The translations under genes and the position numbers were made by a program. From Bacillus thuringiensis (lineage in GTDB: Bacteria > Bacillota > Bacilli > Bacillales > Bacillaceae_G): 64,000 nucleotides of DNA. The stretch is from assembly GCF_001182785.1 (NCBI RefSeq), contig NZ_CP012099.1, positions 3,780,501 through 3,844,500 on the forward strand, given 5' to 3'. How positions within the stretch are numbered: position 1 is the stretch's first letter; every line of letters starts with the position of its first letter. The notes under the pieces were generated by a model. It ran no database searches, was not told the origin of the DNA, and saw nothing but the letters and a program-made list of their open reading frames with translations. Below, in pieces: positions 10,066 to 19,939 of this stretch.

Positions 10066-11982
10066 TTAATTCCCGAAGTAAATTCTAATTTTTGAGCCTT
10101 CTTTTACTTTAGCTCCCGCTTCTGGTGATTGCTTAATTACTTTCTCTCCATCTCCACTTATATCAAGCTTCAAATCGACGAGTTGTGTTTGTAAGTCTTT
10201 CTTTTTCATTCCAATTAAATTCGGAACTTCCACAGTTGGTGTATCGCCCCATTTATATTCTTTCTCAACTTGTTCTTTTCTCGGTTTCACTCCCATAACA
10301 GGAAGCGCATCTCGAAGGATATTCCCGACAATTGGAGCTGCTACCACTCCACCAAACTGTGTAACTCCTTTTGGATTATCAACAGCAACATACACAACAA
10401 TCTCTGGATCATCCGCTGGAGCAAATCCGATAAAAGATACTATATAATTATTCTCTAAATATTTACCATCTTTCACCTTTTGAGCAGTACCCGTTTTTCC
10501 ACCTACACGATATCCATCAATATAAGCTCCTTTACCAGAACCTTTCGCTACAACATTCTCTAATGCATAACGAACTTTTTCTGAAGTTTCCTTGGAAATA
10601 ACTTTTCTTTTCTCAACAGGTGTCTTTTTACTAACAACTTGATTATTTTCCGGATCAATAAATTCCTTAGCTATATACGGCTGGTACAATGTTCCACCAT
10701 TTACAGCCGCCGCTACAGCTGCCACTTGTTGAATTGGTGTAACAGAAACCCCTTGGCCGAATGAAGTTGTTGCTTGCTCTACTGGACCAACTTTATCTAA
10801 ATTAAATAAAATCCCACTGCCTTCACCTTGCAAGTCAATTCCTGTTTTCTGTCCAAAGCCGAAATTACGAATGTATTTAAATAATCGGTCTTTACCAAGG
10901 CGATCACCAAGTTCAATAAATCCCGGGTTACATGAGTTTTGAACGACTTCTAAAAACGTTTGACTGCCATGACCTCCTGCTTTCCAGCATTTCAATCTAG
11001 CTCCACCGACTTCAGCTGCTCCATCATCATAAAACGTATCCTTCTCTAAGTCTACTAAATTTTCATTCAATGCTGCAGCTAGTGTAATGATCTTAAATGT
11101 TGAACCAGGCTCATACGTACTCCACACAGGTAGATTTCTGTTATACACTTCTGGAGAGACACTTTGAAAATCCGCTGGATCAAAACTCGGCCGACTAGAC
11201 ATACCTAAAATTTCACCATTTTTAGGATTCATTGCAATTGCAATCATACCGTCTGGATTATAAGTTGACTCCGCAATATTCATTTCTCTTTCCATAATCC
11301 TTGTAATACGCGCATCGATTGTTAATCCTAAATTTAAACCGGCTTCTGGTTTTTTGAAATCATCCCCAACATTAGGCATCCTTTGTCCTTTCGCATCTGC
11401 AAAAAAACGCACATGACCTTTGTCCCCATTTAGCTCTTTATCATAATATTTTTCTAGTCCCATAAGACCTTGGTTATCGCTACCTGCAAAACCTAATACA
11501 TGTGATAAAAAGTTTCCAAATGGATAGTACCGGATAGAATCTTCTGCGATATACACGCCCTTCAAACTTAATCCTCGTACTTCTTTCGCTTTGTCATGTG
11601 ATATTTTCCTTCCGCCTTTATCTAACCTTACAATCGATTCTTTTTTTGTAATCCTTTTATAAATCTCATCTTTTTCCACACCTAATACTGCAGCTAACTT
11701 CTCTGCAGTCTCTGCTGGTTTTTCAATTTGCCTCGGTACAACAAAGACAGTTGGAGCACTTTTATTCGTGGCAAGTTCCACACCATTTCGGTCTAAAATT
11801 TTCCCACGTTCGGGTTCAAAAGTAATATTACGACTCCATGAATCTTTCGCACGATCCGTTAACATATTCCCAAGAAAAAATTGCACATATCCAAGACGAA
11901 TATCGATAATAGTGAAAATAAGTATACCTGATATAAGTATAAAAATAAGTCGTTTTCTAACTGTTACATTTGATACACGCAT
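10066..11982 (-). CDS. spoVD: SpoVD, sporulation-specific class B penicillin-binding protein
   Basis: Transpeptidase that cross-links spore cortex peptidoglycan in partnership with SpoVE. 638 residues: one N-terminal membrane anchor (about 11-30), a dimerisation domain, and a transpeptidase domain with S294-T-F-K297, S350-C-N352 and K496-T-G498. A single PASTA domain sits at the C-terminus (about 575-638). Cys residues in the transpeptidase domain (KCWK, SCN) fit the redox-controlled SpoVD type. The ATG at 11982 lies inside a large hairpin with the GGGAGG ribosome site in its loop. It lies between pbpB and murE, as in B. subtilis. Confidence 0.95.
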   Translation of the reverse strand: MRVSNVTVRKRLIFILISGILIFTIIDIRLGYVQFFLGNMLTDRAKDSWSRNITFEPERGKILDRNGVELATNKSAPTVFVVPRQIEKPAETAEKLAAVLGVEKDEIYKRITKKESIVRLDKGGRKISHDKAKEVRGLSLKGVYIAEDSIRYYPFGNFLSHVLGFAGSDNQGLMGLEKYYDKELNGDKGHVRFFADAKGQRMPNVGDDFKKPEAGLNLGLTIDARITRIMEREMNIAESTYNPDGMIAIAMNPKNGEILGMSSRPSFDPADFQSVSPEVYNRNLPVWSTYEPGSTFKIITLAAALNENLVDLEKDTFYDDGAAEVGGARLKCWKAGGHGSQTFLEVVQNSCNPGFIELGDRLGKDRLFKYIRNFGFGQKTGIDLQGEGSGILFNLDKVGPVEQATTSFGQGVSVTPIQQVAAVAAAVNGGTLYQPYIAKEFIDPENNQVVSKKTPVEKRKVISKETSEKVRYALENVVAKGSGKGAYIDGYRVGGKTGTAQKVKDGKYLENNYIVSFIGFAPADDPEIVVYVAVDNPKGVTQFGGVVAAPIVGNILRDALPVMGVKPRKEQVEKEYKWGDTPTVEVPNLIGMKKKDLQTQLVDLKLDISGDGEKVIKQSPEAGAKVKEGSKIRIYFGN

Positions 11983-12026
11983 ATCGGAACAAGCCTCCCT
12001 TACGCCTAGCTTGTTCCAATATATGC
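11979..12026 (-). promoter_or_regulatory. Leader hairpin enclosing the spoVD start codon
   Basis: On the minus strand GCATATATTGGAACAAGC pairs with GCTTGTTCCGATATGC, giving about 16 pairs. The loop holds AAGGGAGG, and the 3' arm contains the spoVD ATG. Such a fold would hide the start codon and could control translation, or prevent expression from pbpB read-through transcripts. No T-run follows, so it is not a terminator. Confidence 0.55.
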
Positions 12027-12063
12027 TTGTACTTATTTAATTAGAACTTCTTCTCTTTTACCA

Positions 12064-14214
12064 TTACGGCTTTTCTGCTTCTTGTTGTGGTTCGAGTGGC
12101 GGTACGAGTGTGACACCTAATTCTGTACCAGGTTGTAATAACGTTCCTTCCGCCACACTTTGTTCTGTTACGTATCCAGTACCAGAAGGCTTCAAGTTAA
12201 GCTGTAATGTCTTCGCTAAATTCATAACATCACGTAATGCCCATCCTTGTATATTTGGCATTGTAGGCTTATCTCCTACCAAGAAGACTCGGTCACCTTT
12301 CAATGTTTGTTCAGTCGCTTTTGGTACTTGTTGCTGTACTTTCCCTTCACCTAATACGATTGGACGAAGTTTTGCTTTATCAATTGCTTTCCCCGCTTCA
12401 GCCATCGTTTTACCAGTTACATCTGGAACAGTAGTTTGTTGCTCTTTCAGATGTTTTTTCGGGTCTTTCACTTCATTTGGCTTAATCTTTAAATACTCTA
12501 AACTATTTTTTGTTACATATTTAAAAATATCAGCTAAAGGCTGTGCACCGTTCTCATCATCTTTTAATTTCGGCTGTTTAACAGCTACATACACAACAAG
12601 TTGTGGGTCGTCCATTGGTGCCATACCTAAGAATGAGAATATATAATTCTGTCTTCCTGTCATATAGCCGCCTTTTCCATCCGGAATTTGCGCTGTTCCT
12701 GTCTTACCACCAACTGAATATCCATCAATTTTATAAGCTGTCCCTGTACCTTTCGGAGATGTAACAACGCGTTCTAATAACTGTCTTACTTGCGCTGCTG
12801 TTTCCTTTGTAACAGGTTTTCCTACTTCTTCTGGCTTATGTTCTAATTTCACTTTCCCTGTTATCGGATCTACAATTTTATCAATTGCATAAGGTTTCAT
12901 CATTTTCCCATCATTTGCAATGGCCGTTGCAGCTTGTACAAGCTGAATTGGTGTTACAGTGGAACCTTGTCCAAAAGCTGTTGTCACTTGTTGTATTTGC
13001 TGATCGAATAAAATTGTATTCGATCCTTCACCTGATAAATCAATGTTCGTTTTTTCATCTAATCCAAAACTATGAATATATTTTCGGAAACGTTCTGGAC
13101 CAAGTTTTTGGTCTCCTAAAATTGCAAACGCTACGTTTGAAGAACGCTCTACCCCTTCATCAAAGGTGATAGAACCCCAACCAGCACCACCGTTATGGTC
13201 TTTTATTTTCCTATTTCCGACTTGATATGTCCCAGACTGATAATAATCTTGTCCTTTGTACACACCTTCATTAATAGCTGCCGCTAACGTAAAAATTTTC
13301 ATTGTTGATCCAGGTTCAAATGCATTTGCGATTGCATCATTGAAGAAATATTTAATTTGACGATCATTAGGGTCATAACTAGGTTTAGTAGACATCGCTA
13401 ATATTTTTCCAGTTTTCGGATCTGCAACAATCCCTATTAAACTTTCTGGCTCATATTGCTTACTTGCTGCTTTCATCGCGTCTTCTAAATAACTTTGGAC
13501 ACGTTGATCAATTGTTAAATACGCGTTATCTCCATTTTTAGGTGCCTTTACGTTAACTTTTCCACCATCAAGGGATACACCTTTACGATCACCTGTATAT
13601 GCTACTTCTCCGTTAGAAGCACTTAAATATTTATCCAAGCTTTTCTCTATACCAAATTGACCTACCGAGGTCCCATTCTCATTTGGTTTTGCATGACCTA
13701 TAACGTAAGATGCAAAATCACCGTTTGGATACACCCTTGCATTTTCTGTAATAAAAGATATTCCCGGCAACTTCAACGCTTCTATTTGTTCCTTCTTTTC
13801 TTTCGTCAAATCCTTACCTAACGTTCCAAATTCGACTTGACTTCTACCTTCCTTATTCAAGGAAGCTAAAATATCCTCTTCGCCTTTTCCAAGTACTCCT
13901 GCAATTTTCTTTGCAGTATCTTCTTTATTCTCAACAGAGTTAGCACCTTTTAGCGCAGCTACTATTTTATAAGAGTTTGCGTCTTGCGCTAACACATGAC
14001 CATTTTGATCATAAATGGTGCCTCGGTTCGCTTCAAGAACTCCTTTTTTACTATGCTTTTGTTTAGCAAGTGCATCTAAATCTTGATTATGCACTGTTCC
14101 TGTTGATTGTATGTAAAAAAATCGGGCTAATAACAGCAAAAAGAGCAGGAGGAAAAATATCATAAAATAACCTGCTCCCTTATTGGTATGAAATTTAGTC
14201 ATATTCTTCTTCAT
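12064..14214 (-). CDS. pbpB: Penicillin-binding protein 2B, septal transpeptidase
   Basis: Class B PBP (FtsI type), the essential division transpeptidase that pairs with FtsW. 716 residues: cytoplasmic tail, membrane anchor (about 15-34), dimerisation domain, and a transpeptidase with S303-T-M-K306, S358-S-N360 and K504-T-G506. Two PASTA domains follow (about 590-710), starting at TTVPDVTGKTM and KPTMPNIQGWALRD. A Pro/Glu-rich tail ends the protein. It follows ftsL by 21 bases and precedes spoVD, the standard Bacillus order. Confidence 0.96.
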   Translation of the reverse strand: MKKNMTKFHTNKGAGYFMIFFLLLFLLLLARFFYIQSTGTVHNQDLDALAKQKHSKKGVLEANRGTIYDQNGHVLAQDANSYKIVAALKGANSVENKEDTAKKIAGVLGKGEEDILASLNKEGRSQVEFGTLGKDLTKEKKEQIEALKLPGISFITENARVYPNGDFASYVIGHAKPNENGTSVGQFGIEKSLDKYLSASNGEVAYTGDRKGVSLDGGKVNVKAPKNGDNAYLTIDQRVQSYLEDAMKAASKQYEPESLIGIVADPKTGKILAMSTKPSYDPNDRQIKYFFNDAIANAFEPGSTMKIFTLAAAINEGVYKGQDYYQSGTYQVGNRKIKDHNGGAGWGSITFDEGVERSSNVAFAILGDQKLGPERFRKYIHSFGLDEKTNIDLSGEGSNTILFDQQIQQVTTAFGQGSTVTPIQLVQAATAIANDGKMMKPYAIDKIVDPITGKVKLEHKPEEVGKPVTKETAAQVRQLLERVVTSPKGTGTAYKIDGYSVGGKTGTAQIPDGKGGYMTGRQNYIFSFLGMAPMDDPQLVVYVAVKQPKLKDDENGAQPLADIFKYVTKNSLEYLKIKPNEVKDPKKHLKEQQTTVPDVTGKTMAEAGKAIDKAKLRPIVLGEGKVQQQVPKATEQTLKGDRVFLVGDKPTMPNIQGWALRDVMNLAKTLQLNLKPSGTGYVTEQSVAEGTLLQPGTELGVTLVPPLEPQQEAEKP

Positions 14215-14235
14215 CTTTCCTTCACACCTATTGCC

Positions 14236-14598
14236 TTATTTGAGGCCTTTCACATTATTCGCATTAATTTCTAGCCCGTGTTTTTTTGCAACTTCAGCGA
14301 TTCGTTCATAGCGACTTAACTTCTCTACTTCAGCTTGTAATTCTTGATTTTCTTTTTGCTGCTGTACAATTTTTTCTTCTATCGTCGCTGCTTCTACATT
14401 AACTTGATAAAGGCCTGCTTTATTTCCAATAAACGCGACACAGGCATACAATAAAAAGCCAATAAACGCTACATACAACATTTTTTCGATTCTTGTAATT
14501 TTTGCTTTAACCTTCGGCTTAGCCATCTGCTGTGGGGGCGTTTGAATTTGCACCTCTTCTTGCGCTTGTTGTTTGTACTTTACAGCTAAATTAGTCAT
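14236..14598 (-). CDS. ftsL: Cell division protein FtsL
   Basis: Small bitopic divisome protein that pairs with DivIC through an extracellular coiled coil and binds DivIB. 120 residues: a cytoplasmic tail rich in Gln, Pro and Lys, one membrane span (about 40-57), and a coiled coil (about 68-98, EEKIVQQQKENQELQAEVEKL). Sequence is poorly conserved in this family; size, topology and position between rsmH and pbpB identify it. Confidence 0.94.
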   Translation of the reverse strand: MTNLAVKYKQQAQEEVQIQTPPQQMAKPKVKAKITRIEKMLYVAFIGFLLYACVAFIGNKAGLYQVNVEAATIEEKIVQQQKENQELQAEVEKLSRYERIAEVAKKHGLEINANNVKGLK

Positions 14599-14613
14599 AC
14601 CTCTCTCTCCCTT

Positions 14614-15546
14614 TTATCGTTTTTCAGCGATTCTCAACTTCGCAGAACGCGCACGATTATTTTCTTCTAGCTCTATATCAGAAGGTAAAATCGGTTTTCT
14701 TGTAATAAGCTTTAATTTCGGCTTAAATTCATCAGGAATAATCGGTAATCCTGGCGGCAATTGTGGCGTTGTACTATTTCGCTTAAACGTTGTTTTACAA
14801 ATGCGATCTTCTAATGAATGGAATGTTATAACACTAACCCTTCCACCTGGTTTAACCATCTCAATAGCAGATTCCAATGCTTCTTCAAATACTTTTAATT
14901 CATCATTTACAGCTATACGAATTGCCTGAAACACTCGCTTAGCAGGATGCCCACCAGTTCTACGAGCAGGAGCCGGAATACCTTCTTTAATTAGCTCTAC
15001 TAATTCTCCTGTCGTTTCAATAGCTTTATTCTCACGATAAGCTTCAATTTTTCTTGCAATTTGTTTTGAAAATTTCTCTTCACCGTATTGGAAGAAAATC
15101 CTTACAAGTTGTTCATATGACCAGCTATTTACAACATCATATGCTGTTAATGGGGCATCTTGATCCATCCGCATATCTAACGGTGCATCATGATGATAAC
15201 TAAAGCCTCGCTCTGGTGTATCTAATTGTGGGGATGAAACACCTAAATCAAATAAAATACCGTCTACTTCTGTTATACCTATTTCTTGCAGTTTTTCAGC
15301 TAAATAACGGAAGTTACTCTTTACTGTTATAAACTGTTCACCGTATGAAGAGAACTTTTCTTTCGCGTTTTGAATCGCTATCTCATCTTGATCAAACGCT
15401 ATTAATTTTCCACCTTCAGTTAATTGGGATAATAAATAAGAACTATGTCCTCCTCCCCCCAGTGTACAATCTACATATGTACCATCTGGCTTTATATCTA
15501 AGCCGTCTACTGTTTCCTTTAAAAGCACTGTTACGTGTTTAAACAT
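14614..15546 (-). CDS. rsmH: 16S rRNA m4C1402 methyltransferase RsmH (MraW)
   Basis: SAM-dependent N4-methylation of C1402 in 16S rRNA. 310 residues, starting [16 protein letters not shown]. The SAM-binding glycine-rich loop is [13 protein letters not shown] (about 27-39); [12 protein letters not shown] and [13 protein letters not shown] are family signatures. It is the first gene of the dcw run here because mraZ, normally just upstream, is absent. The ftsL start is 15 bases downstream. Confidence 0.97.
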   Translation of the reverse strand: MFKHVTVLLKETVDGLDIKPDGTYVDCTLGGGGHSSYLLSQLTEGGKLIAFDQDEIAIQNAKEKFSSYGEQFITVKSNFRYLAEKLQEIGITEVDGILFDLGVSSPQLDTPERGFSYHHDAPLDMRMDQDAPLTAYDVVNSWSYEQLVRIFFQYGEEKFSKQIARKIEAYRENKAIETTGELVELIKEGIPAPARRTGGHPAKRVFQAIRIAVNDELKVFEEALESAIEMVKPGGRVSVITFHSLEDRICKTTFKRNSTTPQLPPGLPIIPDEFKPKLKLITRKPILPSDIELEENNRARSAKLRIAEKR

Positions 15547-15594
15547 TGTTGCACCTACTCTTTTTCCAATTAATTATGTTGAATGTATCCCTTC

Positions 15595-15621
15595 CTCTAA
15601 GCACATATTTCACGCTTAGAG
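15595..15621 (-). promoter_or_regulatory. Leader hairpin upstream of rsmH in the mraZ-less gap
   Basis: The arms CTCTAAGC and GCTTAGAG are separated by 11 bases, about 50 bases before the rsmH start. The gap 15547-15883 otherwise holds AT-rich sequence with no open frame for MraZ and no clear GTGGG-type MraZ boxes. A TATAAT-like element lies near 15700 on the minus strand without a convincing -35. Confidence 0.4.
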
Positions 15622-15883
15622 AATGAAATAATACGAAAGAACGACTCATTTAACTTACCAACAAAGGCAACATACTATACAAATCGCTATTTTCTTTTAT
15701 TATATACTAAATTTTATCATCTTTTGCGGGAATTTAAATAAAAAACTGTCGAAAAAGCGAATAATACGTTTACATTTTGTGCTATTTTGTCATATATTTA
15801 AGTATCCAACACAATTACCATATCTAACACTTTTTTTGATTGATAATTCAGAAAAAAATCACTTCACAGTAAATTCAACGGAA

Positions 15884-15919
15884 TAAAAATAAAATCCTGC
15901 TCCAAAGAGCAAGATTTTA
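15884..15919 (-). terminator. Terminator after bshC
   Basis: The stem AAAATC-TTGCTC / GAGCA-GGATTTT with loop TTTG is followed by TTTTTATT on the minus strand, overlapping the bshC end. It isolates the dcw genes from bshC. Confidence 0.7.
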
Positions 15920-17533
15920 CAGTTTTATAACATGATGTTTTCCGTCCCAAGAAAAAGGGTTTTCCATTACACGATCAACGAAATCCAAACCAAACTGATT
16001 TAAATAATAACATACATTCCACACACGTTCTTGCGGCACACCTAATGGACGAAGTGCGAATTGTATACGGCGGAATTTATTTAGTTGAACCTCATACTTT
16101 TTCTCAACATTTCTTTTCAACATTCTTTCCAGCAGTTCAATTTGTTCATTAATTTTCAATTCGTTTTTCCCTGCAAACGCACCTAACCCTGGCTCTATTT
16201 TCTTTACAAATTGCTGTAAAGATGTATGAATATCAGCAATTTCTTTTTTTGCCTTTTCAAAATGATCATCAATCGGTTCCTCTATTCGATTAGACAACCA
16301 GTTTTCACGCAGTTTATCGACACCATTTAAAAACGGATCACTTTCTCTCAATTGCAGATCGAATAAATCTGTCGCTATATCTCTCTCCACATAAGTAATT
16401 GTAAGACGAGGAACGACAGGTGGCATTTGAAAACCGACAGTATGGAATACTTGTTGTAATTCACTCCAATAAGCTAATTCCCCTGGACCTCCAATAAATG
16501 CGAGCGTAGGAAATACATACTCTTGCATAAGAGGACGCGTTACAACATTATTACTAAAACGTGCCGGATTTCTCTCCATTTCTTCAATCAACTCTTCATA
16601 TGAAAAGGAATGCGCCCCATCCTTTCCAACAAACTTACCTTGATGCTCTTCAAGCAATATTCGTTCATTATCTATTTCCATGAATATATGCACTGCATGA
16701 GACTTCGTTTCAATAATCGGTTTGTATCCTAGTTCTTTAATTACTTCCTGCTGATTACGAAGCCCCTCTTGCACCTCTTTATACTTACTTATAATTCGCT
16801 TGAAAAATGGAATTTCTAACTTTCTTAATTCAGGATGATGTGAATCAACAAGGATTAAACCAGAATTAGCAAAGATTTTCGTAATAAGATGAGCAAAGAA
16901 ATCTACATACGTATTCGATTTTTTCAAAGCATCATCAACAAATTTTAATACATCCTTTGTAAAATTTGTTTCTGGGTATGTTTTAAAAATCTCTTCAATC
17001 CAACTTCTACAATCTTCAACAGAAAGTTCAGACTCAGAAGCACTCGCCTTTTTCGGATTACGATCATAAAAAATAGTTTTTTTCATCTTTTTATTTTTCG
17101 CTACAAAAGTATGGTTAATCTCATCCATATCATGGTCTTCACCCGCAATCCAGAAGACAGGGACAACTTTAACTCCTAAACTTTCTTCCTTTTCCTTTGC
17201 AAGCTGTAAAATTGAAATAACTTTATGAATTGTATAAAGCGGTCCAGTTAATAATCCCGCTTGTTGTCCAGCTATAACAACATATGTATTTCCATCTCCA
17301 AGCGCTTTTACATTTTGAAGTGTAGATTCTCCCGCTTGTAATTTTGTATTATATTCTAATAAATGCGCTACTAAATCTTGGCGGAAAAACTCCCTTTCAC
17401 GCAAATCATGTAAACGTTGTTTAAAAGCATCTTCTGTTAACATATAATCAAAACATGACTGTATCTCTTTTTTACCGTTCATATAGTCCGCTACAACACC
17501 TTGTTGCGGAACAGAGATTTCTTTTATCTCCAT
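15917..17533 (-). CDS. bshC: Bacillithiol synthase BshC (cysteine-adding enzyme)
   Basis: Adds cysteine to GlcN-malate in the last step of bacillithiol synthesis. The frame is open to 17602, but the ATG at 17533 follows AAGGAAG with good spacing and gives the family's 538 residues, starting MEIKEISVPQQG. It has the Rossmann-like core (VVIAGQQAGLLTGPLYT, VPVFWIAGEDHDMDEINH) and a long C-terminal coiled coil (about 430-500). In B. subtilis it is yllA, upstream of mraZ and rsmH; here mraZ is missing. Confidence 0.96.
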   Translation of the reverse strand: MEIKEISVPQQGVVADYMNGKKEIQSCFDYMLTEDAFKQRLHDLREREFFRQDLVAHLLEYNTKLQAGESTLQNVKALGDGNTYVVIAGQQAGLLTGPLYTIHKVISILQLAKEKEESLGVKVVPVFWIAGEDHDMDEINHTFVAKNKKMKKTIFYDRNPKKASASESELSVEDCRSWIEEIFKTYPETNFTKDVLKFVDDALKKSNTYVDFFAHLITKIFANSGLILVDSHHPELRKLEIPFFKRIISKYKEVQEGLRNQQEVIKELGYKPIIETKSHAVHIFMEIDNERILLEEHQGKFVGKDGAHSFSYEELIEEMERNPARFSNNVVTRPLMQEYVFPTLAFIGGPGELAYWSELQQVFHTVGFQMPPVVPRLTITYVERDIATDLFDLQLRESDPFLNGVDKLRENWLSNRIEEPIDDHFEKAKKEIADIHTSLQQFVKKIEPGLGAFAGKNELKINEQIELLERMLKRNVEKKYEVQLNKFRRIQFALRPLGVPQERVWNVCYYLNQFGLDFVDRVMENPFSWDGKHHVIKL

Positions 17534-17612
17534 ATAATTCTTCCTTTCGTATCCAGTTCTCTCACCAATCCACATTGTAGTCAATGTTTCACGTAAAAGC
17601 AAAGAATAACAC

Positions 17613-18503
17613 TTATACTCTTGTTTCTAACCCTTTTATTGCATCGAACAAAAATTGAAGTGTCGGAACTGGTCGTTGCTGTTTCTTAGCCTCTTCTAAT
17701 ACATACCCAACAATCGCATTAATTTCCGTCTGTCTATTCGCTCTTACATCCGCTAACATAGAGGATGTATTACGAGACGTTCCTTCACACACATTTCGTA
17801 CCATTTGCCATACCATCGCTTTTTCTTCTCTAATAAGAAATGCGACCTCCTGAAACACTTGCTCCATCATCTGATAAAAAAAGCGATTCGTGATTAATTC
17901 ACCATTCTTAACTCCCAATAGCGCTGTCAACGGATTGATACATACATTTACTACTAATTTTTCGCGCATAATCTCTTCCCAATCCGTTTCTATTTGAACT
18001 GGGAAATAAGCAACAGGAAAAGAATGAAATATTTTTTTAAAATGTATAGATTGGCCACAAACCACGCCAAATTTTGTTACACCTACTCCAGTATGATGAA
18101 CGATATGCCCTGCCTCTTTTTTCGCACCATGTTCTACAATACCAACAGCTATATTTTCACTCCCTATTTGCAGCATCTTTGGAAGATGCGACATTCCGTT
18201 TTGCAAAAAGATTAATGATGATGCACCTTCCAAAAACGGTAGTATGTCATCTATATGATATTGCTTCACAGCAATAAATATATAATCTAAATTTTGCGCT
18301 ACCATACTTTCTATCGGTAAAACAGCTGGATATACCGTTTCACATCTTCCATCTCTAATACAAGTTATACCTGTTTCATTTAACTCTTCAGCTTGCTTAG
18401 CTGTTCTTGTAAACAACGTAACATCTTGGTTACTTTTTTGTAAATAAAATGTATACAATAGACCAATAGCACCTGGTCCGACAATTCCAATTTTCATTTT
18501 CAC
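17613..18503 (-). CDS. panE: 2-dehydropantoate 2-reductase (ketopantoate reductase)
   Basis: NADPH-dependent reduction of ketopantoate to pantoate for coenzyme A synthesis. 296 residues from GTG at 18503, or 294 from ATG at 18497 (MKIGIVG); neither has a strong ribosome site. The Rossmann motif IGIVGPGAIGLLY is at the N-terminus. The catalytic Lys region EKLVVNVCINPLTALLGVKNGEL and the C-terminal ApbA domain are present. It precedes bshC, as ylbQ does in B. subtilis. Confidence 0.92.
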   Translation of the reverse strand: MKMKIGIVGPGAIGLLYTFYLQKSNQDVTLFTRTAKQAEELNETGITCIRDGRCETVYPAVLPIESMVAQNLDYIFIAVKQYHIDDILPFLEGASSLIFLQNGMSHLPKMLQIGSENIAVGIVEHGAKKEAGHIVHHTGVGVTKFGVVCGQSIHFKKIFHSFPVAYFPVQIETDWEEIMREKLVVNVCINPLTALLGVKNGELITNRFFYQMMEQVFQEVAFLIREEKAMVWQMVRNVCEGTSRNTSSMLADVRANRQTEINAIVGYVLEEAKKQQRPVPTLQFLFDAIKGLETRV

Positions 18504-18792
18504 ACAAGGGATTCACATTAAGCGCCCTTGCCTCCCCCCTTTTTTATATCTTTTTAAAGTACATAAGCACACCCTCTAATTTCGTTGTCCTCTGCCAAAC
18601 AAATACACTCTCATTTTTCACTATGTATATACTGCCTATTAATACACTTATACTCTTAGTTTAGCAAATCCTCAAAAAAATAATAAAAGAAATATACTAT
18701 CTTCTTCATAAAAATAAAAAAATGAGTTATACTATTATTATAAATATTTTTACTTTTCTGCATTCAACGAGATAAGAAAAGGATGTGATGTA

Positions 18793-19266
18793 ATGGGATT
18801 CCCAAAAGTTGAGCGCTTGCTCATCAATTATAAAACGTTAGATGAATTCAAAAAATTTAAAGGGTGCGGAGCCCAGGAACTATCTATGCTGGAAGAATTA
18901 CAAGCAAACATTATTGAAAACGACAGTGAATCTCCATTTTACGGTATTTATTATGGCGGATCACTAATCGCACGTATGAGTCTATATATGAAAAGAAACG
19001 GCGGAGAACCATTCGAAATTACAGGTCCTTACCTAGAACTTTATAAACTTGAAGTATTACCAACTTTTCAAAAACAAGGATTCGGACAAATGCTTGTAAA
19101 TCATGCGAAACAACTGCAATTTCCTATTAAAACGATAGCGCGTATTCATTCAGCTGGTTTTTGGGATAAATTAAATTTCAGCCCCGTATCAGTAACTGAT
19201 GGAGATTTTTATATTTGGCATCCAGAAACAAATTTGAATGCGGTTACAAACGAAGAATCGGCTTAA
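18793..19266 (+). CDS. ylbP: GNAT family N-acetyltransferase (YlbP)
   Basis: 157 residues with the GNAT acetyl-CoA loop LEVLPTFQKQGFGQML (about 90-105), preceded by the beta-4 strand LELYKLEV. Substrate unknown. The start follows AAGGATG. It stands alone on the plus strand, between panE and the gerR-like gene, as B. subtilis ylbP does, and ends in a shared terminator. Residues VTDGDFYIWHPE close the domain. Confidence 0.88.
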   Translation: MGFPKVERLLINYKTLDEFKKFKGCGAQELSMLEELQANIIENDSESPFYGIYYGGSLIARMSLYMKRNGGEPFEITGPYLELYKLEVLPTFQKQGFGQMLVNHAKQLQFPIKTIARIHSAGFWDKLNFSPVSVTDGDFYIWHPETNLNAVTNEESA

Positions 19267-19268
19267 GA

Positions 19269-19308
19269 AATAAAAAAACAGCTGTATAACAGCTGTTTTT
19301 TATTTCTT
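19269..19308. terminator. Bidirectional terminator, ylbP / gerR-like
   Basis: An almost perfect palindrome: AAATAAAAAAACAGCTG, a 5-base loop, then CAGCTGTTTTTTATTT. T-runs on both strands serve the two converging genes. Confidence 0.9.
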
Positions 19309-19806
19309 AAGCTTCTCTAACTTCTCAGTCGAGCGAGCATTGTTTCTTTCCGCTACCATTACACTTCTTTTTTGATCGATATAATCAAGCAATGTTCTAT
19401 ACTCTTCCTCATATACTGATAATCGCTCCAGAAGACGCTCTCTTTCTGTTTGTAATGATTCAACTTGTTGTTGCAACACCGTTAAAGAGTTTTCATCTTT
19501 ATAATTTTGCAAGAAATCAATAACATCATTCAACGTAATTGACGTAGGTTCTAACACCTTTGTCTCTTTCACTTCATAATTTTCTACTTTACGAAGTTGC
19601 TTCGCTTCCTCAATACGTTCTTTATATTGCTTTCTTACGTAAGAATTCCATCTAAATCCACATGCTGCTGGTGTACGAGATAAATTTTTCCCCACTTCCT
19701 TAAAGGCAGAAAGTTGTGTTCCACCTTCTCGAATATGCCGGAGTACTACTTCTGCCAGAAGCAAATCTTCATCATCAGTCCAAGCATCTTGTCTTGTTGT
19801 CGCCAT
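19300..19806 (-). CDS. ylbO: RsfA/GerR-family sporulation regulator (YlbO-like)
   Basis: Small DNA-binding protein with a Myb/SANT-like N-terminal domain ([18 protein letters not shown]...[17 protein letters not shown], about residues 8-60) and a C-terminal coiled coil (about 95-150, [20 protein letters not shown]). In B. subtilis YlbO (GerR) adjusts sigma-E/sigma-K mother-cell gene expression. The ATG at 19806 follows GGGAGGA, giving 168 residues. Position between rpmF and ylbP matches B. subtilis ylbO. Specific targets cannot be judged from sequence. Confidence 0.88.
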   Translation of the reverse strand: MATTRQDAWTDDEDLLLAEVVLRHIREGGTQLSAFKEVGKNLSRTPAACGFRWNSYVRKQYKERIEEAKQLRKVENYEVKETKVLEPTSITLNDVIDFLQNYKDENSLTVLQQQVESLQTERERLLERLSVYEEEYRTLLDYIDQKRSVMVAERNNARSTEKLEKLKK

Positions 19807-19898
19807 TTCTCTAGTCCTCCCTATGCATTTTTTATTAAGCATATGCAGTTACTAGAAAAGATAGAATACAACAACTAAAGATTAAGACAAAAAAAAAA

Positions 19899-19930
19899 AA
19901 TAAACGCAGAAGATATCTTCTGCGTTTATT
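19899..19930 (-). terminator. Terminator after rpmF
   Basis: A perfect 13-bp stem (AAACGCAGAAGAT / ATCTTCTGCGTTT) is followed on the minus strand by a run of more than ten T. A strong end for the yceD-rpmF transcript. Confidence 0.92.
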
Positions 19931-19939
19931 TCCCCGCAA

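Noticed and set aside
12110..12646. A 178-codon plus-strand frame opposite pbpB
   Set aside because: Shadow of the PASTA/transpeptidase coding sequence, Cys/Ser/Phe-rich, with no start signal.
15747..15753. TGTCGAA as a Spo0A box upstream of rsmH
   Set aside because: A single 7-mer match is expected by chance at this scale, and no second box or known Spo0A control of this promoter supports it.
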